Virus record (IMG/VR): IMGVR_UViG_3300043409_000965
Location: 1 to 28,942 of that record
Source: a virus
Strand: one strand, 5' to 3'
DNA length: 28,942 nt
Part shown: piece after piece, positions 15,359 through 26,019 of the stretch
Numbering within the stretch: the stretch's first letter is position 1
How the letters are laid out: the number at the start of each line of letters is the position of its first letter
The notes under the pieces: generated by a model
What the model was told of the DNA's origin: nothing
Database searches by the model: none
Seen by the model: the letters and a program-made list of their open reading frames with translations, nothing else
Made by a program: the position numbers and the translations under genes

Positions 15359-17272
15359 TTAAATTACTACATTATAAGACATTGCCTGACCAATAGCGTT
15401 AGCTGGTACAAATCTGTAAACCTTATAATTTACAGCATAACCTGGACCTGCTCCCTCAACAGATGGCGTAAACAGGGTCCATGATCCTTTGACGTCAGTA
15501 TTAAGAACACTTTCTTTGATACTAGTAACTGCTCGAATAGTATCTGGGTATGCCAACCATATACTCGTAACACCTACAGCAACAGGAATTGAAAACGCGG
15601 TGCCAGCTCCTGGACTATTTGCTGTACCTGAAAGGCTTCGTATAAAACTACTTGTAGGCTCCTGCACAGGGTTAGCTTGGTTTATCACTGCCGAACTTGT
15701 ACCGTAGAAAAGCCTTCTATACCCTGTCATAGAGAATGCGCTCTCTGGTGTTGTAGCGCTACCGAGCGGTGCACCCGGCGGATAATCTGCACCAGTGCTG
15801 TCCTTAGCCTGCACACTACCCGCGGCGTAATCAACGGTAGCCCTGTAATAAACAGTGCTAGCTGTATAAGTAACGGCTCCTATAACTGACGTGTTTTGAG
15901 GCGCAGCCAGGGTTACATTGTTAATTGTATAATCTGTAGCTGCTCCTGCTCTTGCACCTTGTGTAGCACTCGTAGACCACGCGTTATTCACAATATTACC
16001 ATTAATACTTCCAGGGCTATAGGTCACTGTTAGCGTTAGTGACCCTGTTGTACCTACCTCAGCAGTTGATGCTAAATTAGCGATTAATACTCCCGAAGGG
16101 GGTGTGAGGGTTGGGTAGAAAGTTGACACCAGTAACTTTTGAATAAACCCACCCAAAGTTGTACCGGAGTTGATTATAAAGCCTGCAGGTAATGCTCCTA
16201 GCGCTATGTTTGTAGTGATAGAGTCGGCGGTAACAGTCAAACTGGATCCTTCAGGTACATTGATGCTTCCTGCAGGTCCTGTCGCACCCAAGGCTCCTGT
16301 GGCTCCTGCTCCTGTAGCTCCTGCTGGTCCTGTAGCTCCATCTGGGCCAGTAGCTCCTATTCCTGTAGCGCCAGTAGAGCCTAGTACACCAGTGGCTCCT
16401 GTGGATCCTAATACAACTCCTGTGGCTCCTGTAGGTCCCACTACACCTGTCGAGCCATCAACACCAGTAGACCCTGTTACACCAGTAGCTCCCGTTACTC
16501 CTGTAGCACCATCGACACCAGTAGATCCTGTTACTCCTGTGGATCCTTGGACTCCTGTGGATCCTTGGACTCCTGTAGCACCATCAACACCTGTTGCTCC
16601 TGTTACTCCTGTGGATCCTTGGACTCCTGTGGATCCTTGGACTCCTGTAGCACCATCAACACCTGTTGCTCCCGTTACGCCTGTGGATCCTTGCACTCCA
16701 GTAGCGCCATCAACACCTGTTGCTCCTGTCACACCTGTGGAGCCTTGCACGCCGGTAGATCCCGTTACTCCAGTAGCACCATCAACACCTGTTGCTCCCG
16801 TTACTCCAGTAGATCCTTGCACGCCTGTAGCACCATCCACACCAGTGGATCCTTGGACTCCTGTGGATCCTTGTACTCCTGTGGATCCTTGCACGCCTGT
16901 AGAACCATCCACACCAGTGGATCCTTGGACTCCTGTGGATCCTTGTACTCCTGTGGATCCGTCAACACCAGTAGATCCTGTTACTCCTGTGGATCCTGTT
17001 ACACCTGTTGCTCCTGTTACGCCTGTGGCTCCCTGAGAACCTGTAGCTCCGGTAGCGCCAGTACCCGAACCTATCCCAAGTTCTTCCCACGCAGTTCTAT
17101 CTGGATTTAACTTATACGCTTTATTTGTTGCGACGCATGCGACAATTTGTCCTGCATACCTTAAAGAATTACTTAAATAGGCTGTAAGTTCAGCTTCTGT
17201 AGCGAAAACGGCGTGAACATCTAACGGTCCAGAATATAGCCGAGAATATTGAAGTGGAAAATCTAAAGGCAT
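15359..17272 (-). CDS. Long collagen-like virion fibre protein, 637 aa
   Basis: The N-terminal ~68 residues ([20 protein letters not shown]) are paralogous to the protein at 14173-15342. Residues ~72-337 are almost uninterrupted Gly-X-Y triplets, roughly 88, dominated by [12 protein letters not shown] and GVD, with Thr very often in the third position. Residues ~338-637 form a beta-rich C-terminal region ([42 protein letters not shown]). It is paralogous to the C-terminal region of the next gene and is of a type I recall in many phage fibre proteins. The DNA of the collagen part contains a near-perfect 72-nt duplication (16531-16674). The gene is probably a trimeric fibre with a C-terminal receptor-binding or trimerisation head. 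Confidence 0.88.
   Translation of the reverse strand: MPLDFPLQYSRLYSGPLDVHAVFATEAELTAYLSNSLRYAGQIVACVATNKAYKLNPDRTAWEELGIGSGTGATGATGSQGATGVTGATGVTGSTGVTGSTGVDGSTGVQGSTGVQGSTGVDGSTGVQGSTGVQGSTGVQGSTGVDGATGVQGSTGVTGATGVDGATGVTGSTGVQGSTGVTGATGVDGATGVQGSTGVTGATGVDGATGVQGSTGVQGSTGVTGATGVDGATGVQGSTGVQGSTGVTGSTGVDGATGVTGATGVTGSTGVDGSTGVVGPTGATGVVLGSTGATGVLGSTGATGIGATGPDGATGPAGATGAGATGALGATGPAGSINVPEGSSLTVTADSITTNIALGALPAGFIINSGTTLGGFIQKLLVSTFYPTLTPPSGVLIANLASTAEVGTTGSLTLTVTYSPGSINGNIVNNAWSTSATQGARAGAATDYTINNVTLAAPQNTSVIGAVTYTASTVYYRATVDYAAGSVQAKDSTGADYPPGAPLGSATTPESAFSMTGYRRLFYGTSSAVINQANPVQEPTSSFIRSLSGTANSPGAGTAFSIPVAVGVTSIWLAYPDTIRAVTSIKESVLNTDVKGSWTLFTPSVEGAGPGYAVNYKVYRFVPANAIGQAMSYNVVI
15719..15890 (-). 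repeat. Highly similar block shared with 17628-17800
   Basis: About 170 bases encoding the conserved middle of the C-terminal domain are close to identical with 17628-17800 in the next gene. The first ~35 bases are identical and the rest differ mostly at scattered third positions. Flanking parts of the two genes are much more diverged. Confidence 0.8.
16531..16674 (-). repeat. 72-nt tandem duplication in collagen-like coding sequence
   Basis: Bases 16531-16602 and 16603-16674 differ by one base by eye. Each encodes 24 residues (eight Gly-X-Y triplets). The surrounding sequence is made of diverged copies of the same 9- and 18-nt units. Confidence 0.85.
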
Positions 17273-17276
17273 ATGA

Positions 17277-18893
17277 TTAGGCAGGTAAAGTTACTGAATA
17301 TCTGACAGCGCTATTGAAAGGAGCATCTCCTGTCCACGTATATACTTTATAAGCTATGCCAGCTTCTGAGTTTGCTCCCTCTACAGTGAAAGGGGTTTTA
17401 ACAAAGGTATTACCTACAGCCGTATTAGCCGCTTCTACGTATTTCACAGATTCATCCACTAGATCGCCATGGCTAGTAGCTGGATAGGCTATCCATATTT
17501 TAATAGAACCTGCAGGTATATTGATTGTGAAATTAGATGCTGTGCTAACAGCGGACCCTGTCAAACTACGTATGTTGTTGCTTGTTACTGGAGCCTTGGT
17601 ACTAGTAGCGCCGTAGAACAATTTTCTATACCCTGTCATAGAGAATGCGCTCTCTGGTGTTGTCCCGGCCTCTAACGGCGCACCCAGCAGATAATCTGCA
17701 CCGGTGCTGTCCTTAGCCTGTACACTACCCGCAGCATAATCAACGGTAGCCTTGTAAGAAACAGTGCTAGCTGTATAAGTAACGGCTCCTATAACTAACG
17801 TGTCTTGAGTCGCACCCAGGTTTACATTGTTAATTTTATAATTTGTAGCTGCTCCTGCCCTGAAGCCTTGAGAAGTGCTGGGACTCCATATGCCCCCTAC
17901 GGTTTGTCCCACTATGCTTCCTCGATTATAAGCTACAGTTAAAGTTAAATTTTCCGTGGTGCCGATTTCAGCAGAACTAGATATGCTCCCGGCTAGTGAG
18001 GCGGTTGGAGGATTTAAAGTTGGGTAGAAAGTTGATACCAATAGCTTCACAACAAATTCCTGAAACGTTGTCCCTGTATTGATTAGTGTGTTTGCAGGTA
18101 TTGAACCTACTGCGGTGTTTGAAGTGACCGATGACGATAGTGCAGCTAAAACTGTACCTTCAGGTATAGTAAGATCTCCTTTAGGTCCTGTCGCACCCAA
18201 GGCTCCAGTAGCCCCATCAACACCAGTAGCTCCTGTTACACCTGTTGCCCCTGCAACCCCAGTAGCTCCTAATCCTGTTGCGCCGACTGATCCAGTGGCT
18301 CCTGTGGATCCTAATACAATTCCTGTGGCTCCTGTAGGACCTACCACACCTGTTGAACCATCAACACCAGTGGATCCTGTTACCCCAGTAGCTCCCGTTA
18401 CTCCAGTAGATCCTTGGACCCCAGTAGCACCATCCACACCAGTAGATCCTTGCACTCCTGTGGATCCTGTTACCCCAGTAGATCCTTGAACGCCGGTAGA
18501 GCCATCAACACCTGTGGATCCTTGCACGCCGGTAGATCCTTGAACGCCGGTAGAGCCATCAACACCAGTAGACCCTGTTACTCCTGTCGATCCTGTTATG
18601 CCGGTAGCTCCTGTAGATCCTGCGATTCCAGTTGCTCCAGTTGCTCCGGCAGGACCTGTGGCACCAATAGCACTTCCGACCTTTATGACAAGATCTCCGT
18701 CGGCTATGCCGGTAGCAAACCAGTATTCAGCCATTATATTACTTACGGTACCTACACCCACTATCAAGCCATGATATCTAACGCTTGGTAGCAGTGCAGC
18801 TAGCGCTGCTTCTGGTCCAGTATATGGACCGTATCTATGGTCAGTAGGTCTAGGAGCAAGTACATTAATGTTGTCGCTAAGAGGAATAGGCAT
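17277..18893 (-). CDS. Collagen-like virion fibre protein, 538 aa
   Basis: The N-terminal ~76 residues ([20 protein letters not shown], then [10 protein letters not shown] and YWFATG) differ from the two downstream paralogues in detail but keep the same type of anchor layout. Residues ~77-238 are Gly-X-Y collagen-like, rich in GST/GVT/GVD/GAT. The C-terminal ~300 residues are a full paralogue of the C-terminal region at 15359-17272. One block ([30 protein letters not shown]) is almost unchanged between them, while the last ~100 residues have diverged. It lies four nt upstream of the next gene. It is probably an alternative or companion fibre; divergence at the tip fits a receptor-facing end. 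Confidence 0.87.
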   Translation of the reverse strand: MPIPLSDNINVLAPRPTDHRYGPYTGPEAALAALLPSVRYHGLIVGVGTVSNIMAEYWFATGIADGDLVIKVGSAIGATGPAGATGATGIAGSTGATGITGSTGVTGSTGVDGSTGVQGSTGVQGSTGVDGSTGVQGSTGVTGSTGVQGSTGVDGATGVQGSTGVTGATGVTGSTGVDGSTGVVGPTGATGIVLGSTGATGSVGATGLGATGVAGATGVTGATGVDGATGALGATGPKGDLTIPEGTVLAALSSSVTSNTAVGSIPANTLINTGTTFQEFVVKLLVSTFYPTLNPPTASLAGSISSSAEIGTTENLTLTVAYNRGSIVGQTVGGIWSPSTSQGFRAGAATNYKINNVNLGATQDTLVIGAVTYTASTVSYKATVDYAAGSVQAKDSTGADYLLGAPLEAGTTPESAFSMTGYRKLFYGATSTKAPVTSNNIRSLTGSAVSTASNFTINIPAGSIKIWIAYPATSHGDLVDESVKYVEAANTAVGNTFVKTPFTVEGANSEAGIAYKVYTWTGDAPFNSAVRYSVTLPA

Positions 18894-18901
18894 AAACTAT
18901 A

Positions 18902-20515
18902 TTAGTTACGAAATTGTACTGGAGTTGTACCTGCATATGCAGCTGGAAAGGCACTTATATACACCCTAAAATTAGTTGTCCATTTACTTGCAGGTGCGAT
19001 AATAGACTTGGTTACTGGCGCTAATATAGCCTGCCCTGCACCTATAGGGGCATTGTCAAGGGCGCTAATGTAGTAATTTGTTTTATCTGAGTACATTGCA
19101 GCATGCGCAAACCAAATGTATTCGCTAGGAGTATTGTTAAAGGTTATAGTCACAGGCGATACTGATGCAGGCGCTAGTACTTTAGTTGCACCGATTCCTG
19201 TATTTATCGCCGCAGCTATAGTGTTTACGGTAGGTTGTGTAGCAGATTTACCGAAGTAATATGGATATATACCTGCAAATGAATATGGAATAGAAACGGC
19301 CGTACCGCCGCCAGCGTAAGGGTTATCTACCAGCACGCCTCTACTGTTTTTTAATTGTTGCCCTCCTGCCGGGTAAGTAGCTTCAAACTGCAGAGTGACT
19401 GGAGTCGTGGTAGCGGTGATTAATGGCGGATTATTTGGGCTACCATAGTTCATGCTCACACTATACTCTATATTCGGACCATTAGGGTTAGCATACCCGA
19501 ATTGAGGACCAAGGTAATAGGTTATCGCCGGGTTATTTAGCTCAATTGTATCAAAAATGTCCATAGTCCGCTTAACTTCCCCGTTTTGTTTAAGTACAAT
19601 AGTGGGTGCTCCAACATTGGCATTATTTTTAAAGTAGGTGGCAGAGACAGCGTTGAAGAAATCTCCTAGCCCATCAGCCGGCCGGCCGATACTTAATTTA
19701 TCTCCTACTTCTACGGTACCTAAATTAAACCTGCTCCACATCAGAGGGGCAGCTATCGTGGGTGCAGTCACTGGGAACAATAGCTCGTCGATTACATAGC
19801 TCATCGACTTATCTTTCCAATCTGACGCTGGTCTTGCTGTAGCTCCTCCTACAGTCGTACTCATCATCGCATCAATCACACTAGGTACGTAATTTCCCCC
19901 TGCTCCAGTAGCTCCTACTGGTCCTGTGGCCCCTTCCACACCGGTAGCACCAGTAGATCCTTGCACACCTGTGGATCCTTGTACTCCTGTTGCTCCTGTT
20001 GCTCCCGTTACTCCAGTAGCACCATCAACACCAGTAGATCCTTGCAATCCTGTGGCTCCTGTCGAACCCATAAGTCCTGTTGCACCTGATAACCCAGTTG
20101 CCCCATAAGTACCTGTTGCACCAGTTGCGCCAGTTGCCCCATTACCTCCTCCGCCAGCAAAGGACGCCAATGTCCAGTTAGCTATTGTATTTGGTACTGC
20201 CCCAGTACCTGTATTCCTAGACTGGGCCCCTATTAGTTTATACTTGTAATAGCTGTCACCGGCACGTTCAGTAGCTGGAACAGGAGGAGTAGCAGCTGGG
20301 TCTCCGTCAGCTTCAGTGTACGCTGTCTTCACGTACACAAGCATCCCTTCTTGTAGACGCTGCCCTGGTATGTTTAAGAGTTTATCTGTGCCTGTACCTG
20401 TAATGCTTTGTAATGTGCCTCGCAGATCAGTATCAAGTACTACAGGTGCTGGCGAGGCAGAGGTCCAAGTTCCTGGCCAGTAATTCGGAGACAGTCCGTC
20501 AAAATTTGCACTCAT
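18902..20515 (-). CDS. Collagen-like virion fibre protein, 537 aa
   Basis: Residues 1-125 form a distinct N-terminal domain ([44 protein letters not shown]) unlike the other fibres here. Residues ~126-205 are collagen-like with Gly-X-Thr triplets. The C-terminal ~330 residues are beta-rich and end with the same kind of domain as its neighbours: [35 protein letters not shown] near the end. The match to the paralogues is at the level of pattern (aromatic-FG, IWFA/IWIAYP, YxVY) rather than close identity. It is nine nt upstream of the next fibre gene and one nt downstream of the 830-aa one. Confidence 0.85.
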   Translation of the reverse strand: MSANFDGLSPNYWPGTWTSASPAPVVLDTDLRGTLQSITGTGTDKLLNIPGQRLQEGMLVYVKTAYTEADGDPAATPPVPATERAGDSYYKYKLIGAQSRNTGTGAVPNTIANWTLASFAGGGGNGATGATGATGTYGATGLSGATGLMGSTGATGLQGSTGVDGATGVTGATGATGVQGSTGVQGSTGATGVEGATGPVGATGAGGNYVPSVIDAMMSTTVGGATARPASDWKDKSMSYVIDELLFPVTAPTIAAPLMWSRFNLGTVEVGDKLSIGRPADGLGDFFNAVSATYFKNNANVGAPTIVLKQNGEVKRTMDIFDTIELNNPAITYYLGPQFGYANPNGPNIEYSVSMNYGSPNNPPLITATTTPVTLQFEATYPAGGQQLKNSRGVLVDNPYAGGGTAVSIPYSFAGIYPYYFGKSATQPTVNTIAAAINTGIGATKVLAPASVSPVTITFNNTPSEYIWFAHAAMYSDKTNYYISALDNAPIGAGQAILAPVTKSIIAPASKWTTNFRVYISAFPAAYAGTTPVQFRN

Positions 20516-20516
20516 A

Positions 20517-23009
20517 TTAAGATATACTCACGTATGTTGTTCCTGGCTGCAGCGTGAAGCCCCAAAGTCTATAAGCTTCTTTAGTTTGGTCTGTAGGTAA
20601 AGGGTTAGGTCCTAGATCTACAGATCTTTGAACCACACCTGCAACGTTTGCTGCATCTTCAGCTTTAGTACCTGTCTTAAACGCAGTGGGAGGTGAAGCT
20701 GCATTGCGTACACCAAACCAGAATGCTACAGGATTTCCTGCAGGCACGGTAATGAGGCCTGCAAACGCTTTAGCTTGACTGTCGAGTACTTGCACACCTC
20801 CAGCAAACCCATCACCGCTGACGATAGTTGCCTCAGTAGGTACAATCGAAGTCTCCGCTGTAAACACATAGAATGACGGGTACGTGAACTGTGCATTTGT
20901 ATTTACGCTGGCTGACTCAGTCGGACCTAAAGTGACTGTGACAGGCGTATTTCCGATAACACTGCTGGGTCTTTCGCAGGTGGTAGTTAACGTTACGTTT
21001 GTAGTGGTGGATGCTGCATTGGTTTTATTGATTGGTGTATCAAAGGTCAATGTACCTGCATCAGTAGTGTTATAAGGAGCGCTAGCTTTGCTATTGTTTG
21101 CAGTGATACTGAACGTCCTGTTTGCAGCAAAAGAAATGTTTGGAGTAGATGGTGTATACGTGGTAGAGGTGTACGCTCTAAGAAATGTATTTCCTGTCAA
21201 TGGAGTGATTGCTATATTGTGAGTAGCGTCTCTCCATGTAAAAATGACTCGCGATTTGGCAGGGCTCTCAACTGTAGGCCATGGCCCCACTACCCCAGCA
21301 TTTGAATAATTTACAGTAACATCTGCGCTGGCTGTGCCTCCCAGATAATTATCAGATGTAGAAAGTATTTTCTCTGTACCTACAGGATATGTTAGTAGCA
21401 TGTTTGTTAACGAAGCTCCTATAGTTCCTGTCCTTGTATATTTATCTAACCCAGGGAACACACCTGTAATCGGTGTAAGACTCAGAGGCTCTGTAATAAA
21501 TTGGGCTGGAGTATCCGTCGGATTAGTGGCTGCAATGAACCATGACGCGACCGGAATATCCCAATTAAGAGTAATATTTGACTGTATTAACGTAGGATTG
21601 AAAGAAGCCAGCGTCAGTTCTAGGATACCATTCAGCAGCGAGACTGTACGGATAGGGGCTACTACATCTGGTGTACCGTTGTCACGAAAACCTGTTAACC
21701 TTCTTACAGAAGCTGCGGTAGTAAATACAAGGTTACCTGCAGCATTTCCTGGTGCTCCTGAAGCACCAGTAGCTCCTGTGGGTCCACCTGCCGGACCTGT
21801 AGCTCCTTCAGGTCCTGTTGCACCATAACCTGTAGCTCCAGCAGTACCGGTAGCTCCAGCGACCCCTGTCGCACCTGCGCCAGTTGCACCAGCAGGTCCT
21901 GACTGTGCGTATAATAGTTGTCTGATGGCTAACGTGGCTGAGGGTACAGGCACCCCGCCGTAAGCAATAGCTTTTACCAAATACATTACACCTGCACCGC
22001 TTGCCTGCTTTAGTCCGATATAAAATCCTGCACTTGTATCCGTTACATTTAAAATAAATGTATTAGCTACCTCTCTAATGGTAGTGGTTGCGATAGGAAT
22101 GTAATGAACTTCGGTGGTGTTAGGTGCTAACCCTGGACTTGTACCACCTACAAACTGACCATATACTGTCAAATTTCTAGCTACGCTAGAATTCGTAACA
22201 TAGAAGGTATATGAAATTTCGTAAATACCACCTTTGGCAAAAGAAATAATTCCGTTAGTTATAGTGATACCTTCAGCACTAGCTGCAGTAGCAGTAGGTC
22301 TCATCAACCGGACCTCAACATCTATAGGAATAACTACATCTGCATCAGATACAGCATTTTTAACAATAGCGTATGTACCTGGCACAACTACAGCAGGAGC
22401 TCCGGTAGCTCCAGTTAATCCTGTGGCTCCAATTCCTGTAGCTCCGGTTAATCCGGTAGCTCCGGTTAATCCGGTAGCACCAGTAGCTCCGCTAGGGCCT
22501 GTAGCTCCGTCTGGTCCAGTAGCTCCACTAGGTCCAGTAGCTCCACTAGGTCCAGTAGCTCCATCTGGTCCAGTAGCTCCGGTGGCACCTAGTCCTGTAG
22601 CTCCGTCTGGTCCAGTGGCTCCAGTTGCACCTAATCCAGTAGCTCCAGTTGCACCTAATCCGGTAGCACCGCTAGGTCCAGTAGCTCCTTCAGGTCCTGT
22701 AGCACCGCTAGGTCCGGTAGCTCCTGCACCTGTAGCTCCAGTTGATCCTAGACTGCCTGTGGCCCCGGTAGCTCCTAAAAATCCGGTAGCGCCTGTTGCC
22801 CCTAAACCAGTAGCACCGACTACCCCTGTTGCACCTAACGAGCCTGTCGCGCCAGTGGCTCCAATTCCAGTTGCACCAGTTGCCCCTAGTCCGGTAGCAC
22901 CTGTTGCTCCTCTAGCTCCTGTAGCGCCTGTTGCTCCATCTGCTCCTGCAGAACCTGTTATAAAAGTACCCGCCGTCCCGGCTGCTGGTGCTGATGTAGA
23001 AAAGAACAT
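20517..23009 (-). CDS. Large collagen-like fibre protein with C1q/TNF-like domain, 830 aa
   Basis: A short head is followed by a collagen-like segment (~21-205) built mainly of GAT triplets with regular one-residue interruptions (GLGATG, GIGATG). Residues ~207-365 ([38 protein letters not shown]) have the pattern of a C1q/TNF-like jelly roll, as in the trimeric C-terminal domain of Bacillus BclA. A second collagen segment spans ~368-421. The last ~410 residues are beta-rich and end in a domain related to the other fibres ([36 protein letters not shown]). A jelly roll between two triple helices suggests a trimeric rod with a knob part-way along it. It lies nine nt after the 180-aa gene. Confidence 0.86.
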   Translation of the reverse strand: MFFSTSAPAAGTAGTFITGSAGADGATGATGARGATGATGLGATGATGIGATGATGSLGATGVVGATGLGATGATGFLGATGATGSLGSTGATGAGATGPSGATGPEGATGPSGATGLGATGATGLGATGATGPDGATGLGATGATGPDGATGPSGATGPSGATGPDGATGPSGATGATGLTGATGLTGATGIGATGLTGATGAPAVVVPGTYAIVKNAVSDADVVIPIDVEVRLMRPTATAASAEGITITNGIISFAKGGIYEISYTFYVTNSSVARNLTVYGQFVGGTSPGLAPNTTEVHYIPIATTTIREVANTFILNVTDTSAGFYIGLKQASGAGVMYLVKAIAYGGVPVPSATLAIRQLLYAQSGPAGATGAGATGVAGATGTAGATGYGATGPEGATGPAGGPTGATGASGAPGNAAGNLVFTTAASVRRLTGFRDNGTPDVVAPIRTVSLLNGILELTLASFNPTLIQSNITLNWDIPVASWFIAATNPTDTPAQFITEPLSLTPITGVFPGLDKYTRTGTIGASLTNMLLTYPVGTEKILSTSDNYLGGTASADVTVNYSNAGVVGPWPTVESPAKSRVIFTWRDATHNIAITPLTGNTFLRAYTSTTYTPSTPNISFAANRTFSITANNSKASAPYNTTDAGTLTFDTPINKTNAASTTTNVTLTTTCERPSSVIGNTPVTVTLGPTESASVNTNAQFTYPSFYVFTAETSIVPTEATIVSGDGFAGGVQVLDSQAKAFAGLITVPAGNPVAFWFGVRNAASPPTAFKTGTKAEDAANVAGVVQRSVDLGPNPLPTDQTKEAYRLWGFTLQPGTTYVSIS

Positions 23010-23018
23010 ATATGTATA

Positions 23019-23561
23019 TTATGCTTCGTAAGCCACGTATCTTTTAGCGGCGCTACAAAAGACGTGTATTGCGTTGGTAGGTACGAAATTTTCCCATGCA
23101 ATCCCGCCTCCGCCGGCACCTATGACTATACCGTTTGAACCTTTGGCGTCGCCTATACTAATAAACATACTGATATCAGAAGGATTCTGAAAAAAGAAAT
23201 ATTGCCTTTCAGGGTTAGCGGCAACTATTTGTAGGCTGACACCAGCGGGGGTCAATGCACCGGTAGGATTGAGATTTGTAAACGAAGCAGCTTTAGGGGT
23301 GCCCGACACCATCAAATTACCTTCAATATCTGTACGTACAGGATTAATTGCGTTATCAGCACCTACCCCACACACAATGACAGTTTCGGTTTCAGGTGAA
23401 GCATACATTGCATCGATATTCTTCTCTATCCATTTTTCACCATCTGAATAGTAATATCTTCCAAGATCTGTAGCAAAAAAATAAGTACCGTACTGGCCTG
23501 GTGCGTTAGGCAGGAGGCGAGTAGCTAAAGGGCCTGAGTTGGTAGTCTTGTTCAGAGTCAT
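23019..23561 (-). CDS. Small phage structural protein, 180 aa
   Basis: This small protein probably belongs to the virion. Residues ~15-50 (NAPGQYGTYFFATDLGRYYY, then SDGEKWIEKN) resemble the short anchor regions of the neighbouring fibres. Residues ~105-180 (VAANPERQYFFFQNPSDISM, SIGDAKGSNGIVIGAGGGG, WENFVPTNAIHVFCSAAKRY) match a common phage structural domain of the form 'N-P-x-R-x-Y-x-x-x-Q-N-x-S-D ... P-T-x-A-I'. It has no collagen repeats. It is the first gene of the fibre array, nine nt before the 830-aa fibre gene, and may be an adaptor or a decoration protein. Confidence 0.78.
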   Translation of the reverse strand: MTLNKTTNSGPLATRLLPNAPGQYGTYFFATDLGRYYYSDGEKWIEKNIDAMYASPETETVIVCGVGADNAINPVRTDIEGNLMVSGTPKAASFTNLNPTGALTPAGVSLQIVAANPERQYFFFQNPSDISMFISIGDAKGSNGIVIGAGGGGIAWENFVPTNAIHVFCSAAKRYVAYEA

Positions 23562-23613
23562 AAAATTAAGTAGTGTAGGGTGATTATAACAAAGCCTAAC
23601 TATTTTGTCACAC

Positions 23614-24504
23614 TTATCCTACCAGAAGATTTAGCCAATTGTCGAGAGAGTATTTCCAGTCAAAATTATCTTTTGCGTACTGCTGAGCTCTTTCACACTC
23701 AGTTTTGTATACTTTTGGATCTGTGCACGCCAACAGAGCTTTCCTAGCATCTTCGACGAAACCCTCGTCGTCAGTTCTGCAGAGCATGCCTGCGGCACCA
23801 TTAAAATAACCTACTTCTGTAGATATCACCAACCTGCCTGCGGCAGCAGCTTCCATTGAAGGAAGTCCTGCTGTCTCGCTAGATGATGGCACCAGTATGG
23901 CGTCAATTGTCGGATAATATCCTGACATGCATATGTGATTATAAAACTCATGAACCTTAAAATTAAAAGGCATACCCTCCATTACAGGAGGAATAAGATG
24001 TGTGCGCTTACAGTCTACGTCATAAACGGTCTTGTGTGCACTATCTCCAGCGTAGCCTACAACTCTCAAAGACTCTGCTACAGGTGTGTAATAATGATCA
24101 AAGTCTATACCTACACGTACAAGCTCTGGTGTTCTTGCTATACCCCTAGCAAGAGAAGCCGCTATCAGATCAGAATGCACAACGCCATAGCTTTTTAACT
24201 CGTTGAACATCTGCACGCCCACTGTCTGAATTCCCCCTTCAATGTCTCTTTCTGAGTGCGCTATTGAAACTATTTTTGAAGGAGATATACCTGCAGCCAC
24301 TAACGCAAACACGGCTTCAGGTGTAGTGACGAACGTATCATATCTTGAGTTTAAAAGATTGTATTCATTGCTAGTATACGGCTGTGTCCAATCTAGTAGC
24401 TGTGAGAATATCTTATGTTCCCACAGTCTTTTAATCAACGCATGGTGTATTTGACCGAAAGCCCATCTATTTTGAGTAAAGAATAATACAGTGTGTTGTT
24501 TCAT
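23614..24504 (-). CDS. GT4-family glycosyltransferase, 296 aa
   Basis: This is a GT-B fold glycosyltransferase. Residues 210-218 (ETAGLPSME) form the E-x7-E motif of retaining GT4 enzymes, followed by AAAAGRLVIST as in the donor-sugar site. The N-terminal half is short (VLFFTQNRWAFGQI, then LLDWTQPYTSNEY). It is a clear paralogue of the gene at 25107-26003: both are ~297 aa, with the E-x7-E motif at the same residue numbers and the same ending (CERAQQYA, DW). The stop of the FkbM-like gene lies one base before this start, so the two are translationally linked. The donor and acceptor cannot be told. A role on virion fibres or on host surface sugars is possible. Confidence 0.88.
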   Translation of the reverse strand: MKQHTVLFFTQNRWAFGQIHHALIKRLWEHKIFSQLLDWTQPYTSNEYNLLNSRYDTFVTTPEAVFALVAAGISPSKIVSIAHSERDIEGGIQTVGVQMFNELKSYGVVHSDLIAASLARGIARTPELVRVGIDFDHYYTPVAESLRVVGYAGDSAHKTVYDVDCKRTHLIPPVMEGMPFNFKVHEFYNHICMSGYYPTIDAILVPSSSETAGLPSMEAAAAGRLVISTEVGYFNGAAGMLCRTDDEGFVEDARKALLACTDPKVYKTECERAQQYAKDNFDWKYSLDNWLNLLVG

Positions 24505-24505
24505 G

Positions 24506-25114
24506 CTATTTGCGAAATATTAATACCAATTCGTCACCTGATTGTGCTCCCGTCTCATATCCGTGTGATGCAGCCTGCGTGAGTAGCATCTGTAACTCTT
24601 TGCGACAAGTCATACCGTTATTTTCAAAAATAATCTTACGAGGTAGCCACTCTTTTTCTTTACCGCTGTGTTCAAAATATCTGAAAAAACTCATCAGAAT
24701 TCTACAATCAGCTCCCTCAGTATCTGTTTTAAGTGTTTTTATTCCCTCGACGTCATGCTCATCAAGTATTTTTCCTATAGGTAACTGGAGCACATTTTCT
24801 TTTCTAACAATGTCGCGGATGTTTAGCTTTAAGTGCTCTACATGGTAATCATCTATTCTATTACAACCTCTCAGCCACGAAGGTAAATTACGGCGAGCTA
24901 TATCGTCAGGATGTACGTAATATATTGTGCTTATTCTTTCAATATCGTCAAACGCTACAGCTAATTTTAATTTTTTAACGTTAGGTTTATCAGGTAATCT
25001 GTCTAGGTAGTAACCCAACGGCTCAATAACAAGGCCGACGCTGTCTTCAGCGCATGTCTGCACTATAGTGTCAAAATCACTAGTCCCTATTTCTATAAAA
25101 TCAAAATTACTCAT
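24506..25114 (-). CDS. FkbM-like SAM-dependent methyltransferase, 202 aa
   Basis: The start MSNFDFIEIGTSDFDT is a motif I-type SAM-binding loop and begins almost at residue 1, which is typical of short phage FkbM-like proteins. VIEPL at about 29-33 is the second SAM-contact motif. LKTDTEGADCRIL at 128-140 is the characteristic FkbM acidic motif. FkbM-type enzymes mostly O-methylate hydroxyls on sugars and natural products. The gene sits between two paralogous GT4 glycosyltransferase genes, with an eight-base overlap to the upstream one and a one-base gap to the downstream one. This placement suggests it methylates the glycan those enzymes make. I infer this from position only. Confidence 0.82.
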   Translation of the reverse strand: MSNFDFIEIGTSDFDTIVQTCAEDSVGLVIEPLGYYLDRLPDKPNVKKLKLAVAFDDIERISTIYYVHPDDIARRNLPSWLRGCNRIDDYHVEHLKLNIRDIVRKENVLQLPIGKILDEHDVEGIKTLKTDTEGADCRILMSFFRYFEHSGKEKEWLPRKIIFENNGMTCRKELQMLLTQAASHGYETGAQSGDELVLIFRK

Positions 25115-26003
25115 AGCTAGTAAGCAGTTCTACATATTTGTTTATTACGTTGTCCCAGTCATAATGCTCTCGCGCATACTGCTGGGCTCTTTCACAATTA
25201 TCTCTGTATACGACAGGGTCTTTACAACGTTCAAGATGAGAAACCGCATCAATTATAAACTCTTCATCTGGAAGCCTACACAGCAACCCAGAGCTACCAT
25301 CAAAGCTGCCGGCTTGGGCTGCAAGTACAAGCCTACCTGCTGCAGCCGCCTCCATTGCAGGTAGTCCGCAACCCTCATATTTCGACGTTACCAATAAACT
25401 ATCTATGGTCTCATAATAGCCAGCCACACACATGTGGTACATCCTGTTGTTTATTTTCAATGGTAGTTCTGCAGCTTCTGAAATAGGCTTTAAAAGATAC
25501 GACCTCTTAAAGTCTGAAAAATCGCTCATTTCGCTTGAAGCTGCTCCTGCATAGCCAAGTGTTTTGAGGCTAGGGCTTATTGAAGAATAGAAATAATCAA
25601 AATCTATACCGTTAGGTACAACTAAAGGTACACGAGATATGCCGGCTCTGTGTGACACATCGACCAAGTGCTCATGGATCACACCGTAAGCTTGCAACTC
25701 GTCATACATTCCTAGCCCGCACCTATTTATGCCAAATATAATATCTTTTTCATGATGTGCTACAGCAATAATTTTAGACTTAGGTATGTTGTACGACATT
25801 ACACTATCTATCGCGCTAGGTTCGGTAACTATTGCGTCGAATTTACGCATCAAGAACTCAAATTCTTGATGCGTGTAGCTTTTGCGCCAATCTAATATGT
25901 GGGCATAGATGCCGTACTTAGCCAGTCTTCTGGTGAGGGAGTTATAAATCTGCCCAAAGGCCCAGTCGTTCTCGAAAAAGAACAATACTCTTTTTTTATT
26001 CAT
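25107..26003 (-). CDS. GT4-family glycosyltransferase, 298 aa
   Basis: This is the paralogue of the gene at 23614-24504. The starts VLFFFENDWAFGQIYNSLTR and VLFFTQNRWAFGQIHHALIK align without gaps. The E-x7-E motif is at residues 210-218 (EGCGLPAME), followed by AAAAGRLVLA. The VPNGIDFDYFY segment matches the GT4 inter-domain linker. The two copies flank the FkbM-like gene, so duplication and insertion, or duplication around it, is likely. It is the first gene of the three-gene set. Upstream is the 113-nt gap that holds the inverted repeat at 26020-26102. No Shine-Dalgarno is seen; the start is preceded by AT-rich sequence. Confidence 0.88.
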   Translation of the reverse strand: MNKKRVLFFFENDWAFGQIYNSLTRRLAKYGIYAHILDWRKSYTHQEFEFLMRKFDAIVTEPSAIDSVMSYNIPKSKIIAVAHHEKDIIFGINRCGLGMYDELQAYGVIHEHLVDVSHRAGISRVPLVVPNGIDFDYFYSSISPSLKTLGYAGAASSEMSDFSDFKRSYLLKPISEAAELPLKINNRMYHMCVAGYYETIDSLLVTSKYEGCGLPAMEAAAAGRLVLAAQAGSFDGSSGLLCRLPDEEFIIDAVSHLERCKDPVVYRDNCERAQQYAREHYDWDNVINKYVELLTSYE

Positions 26004-26019
26004 AATAACTAAAGGTATG

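Noticed and set aside
16170-17036. Long rightward open frame rich in VAPVTPVDP repeats over the collagen genes (also at 14819-15319, 18079-18489 and 22234-23031)
   Set aside because: These are antisense readings of Gly-X-Y codons. The GGN/CCN pattern keeps the complementary frame free of stops. They have no starts, spacing or composition typical of genes.
16240-17060. Possible CRISPR-like or non-coding direct repeat array
   Set aside because: The repeats are 9-, 18- and 72-nt multiples of three that encode collagen triplets without unique spacers of constant length.
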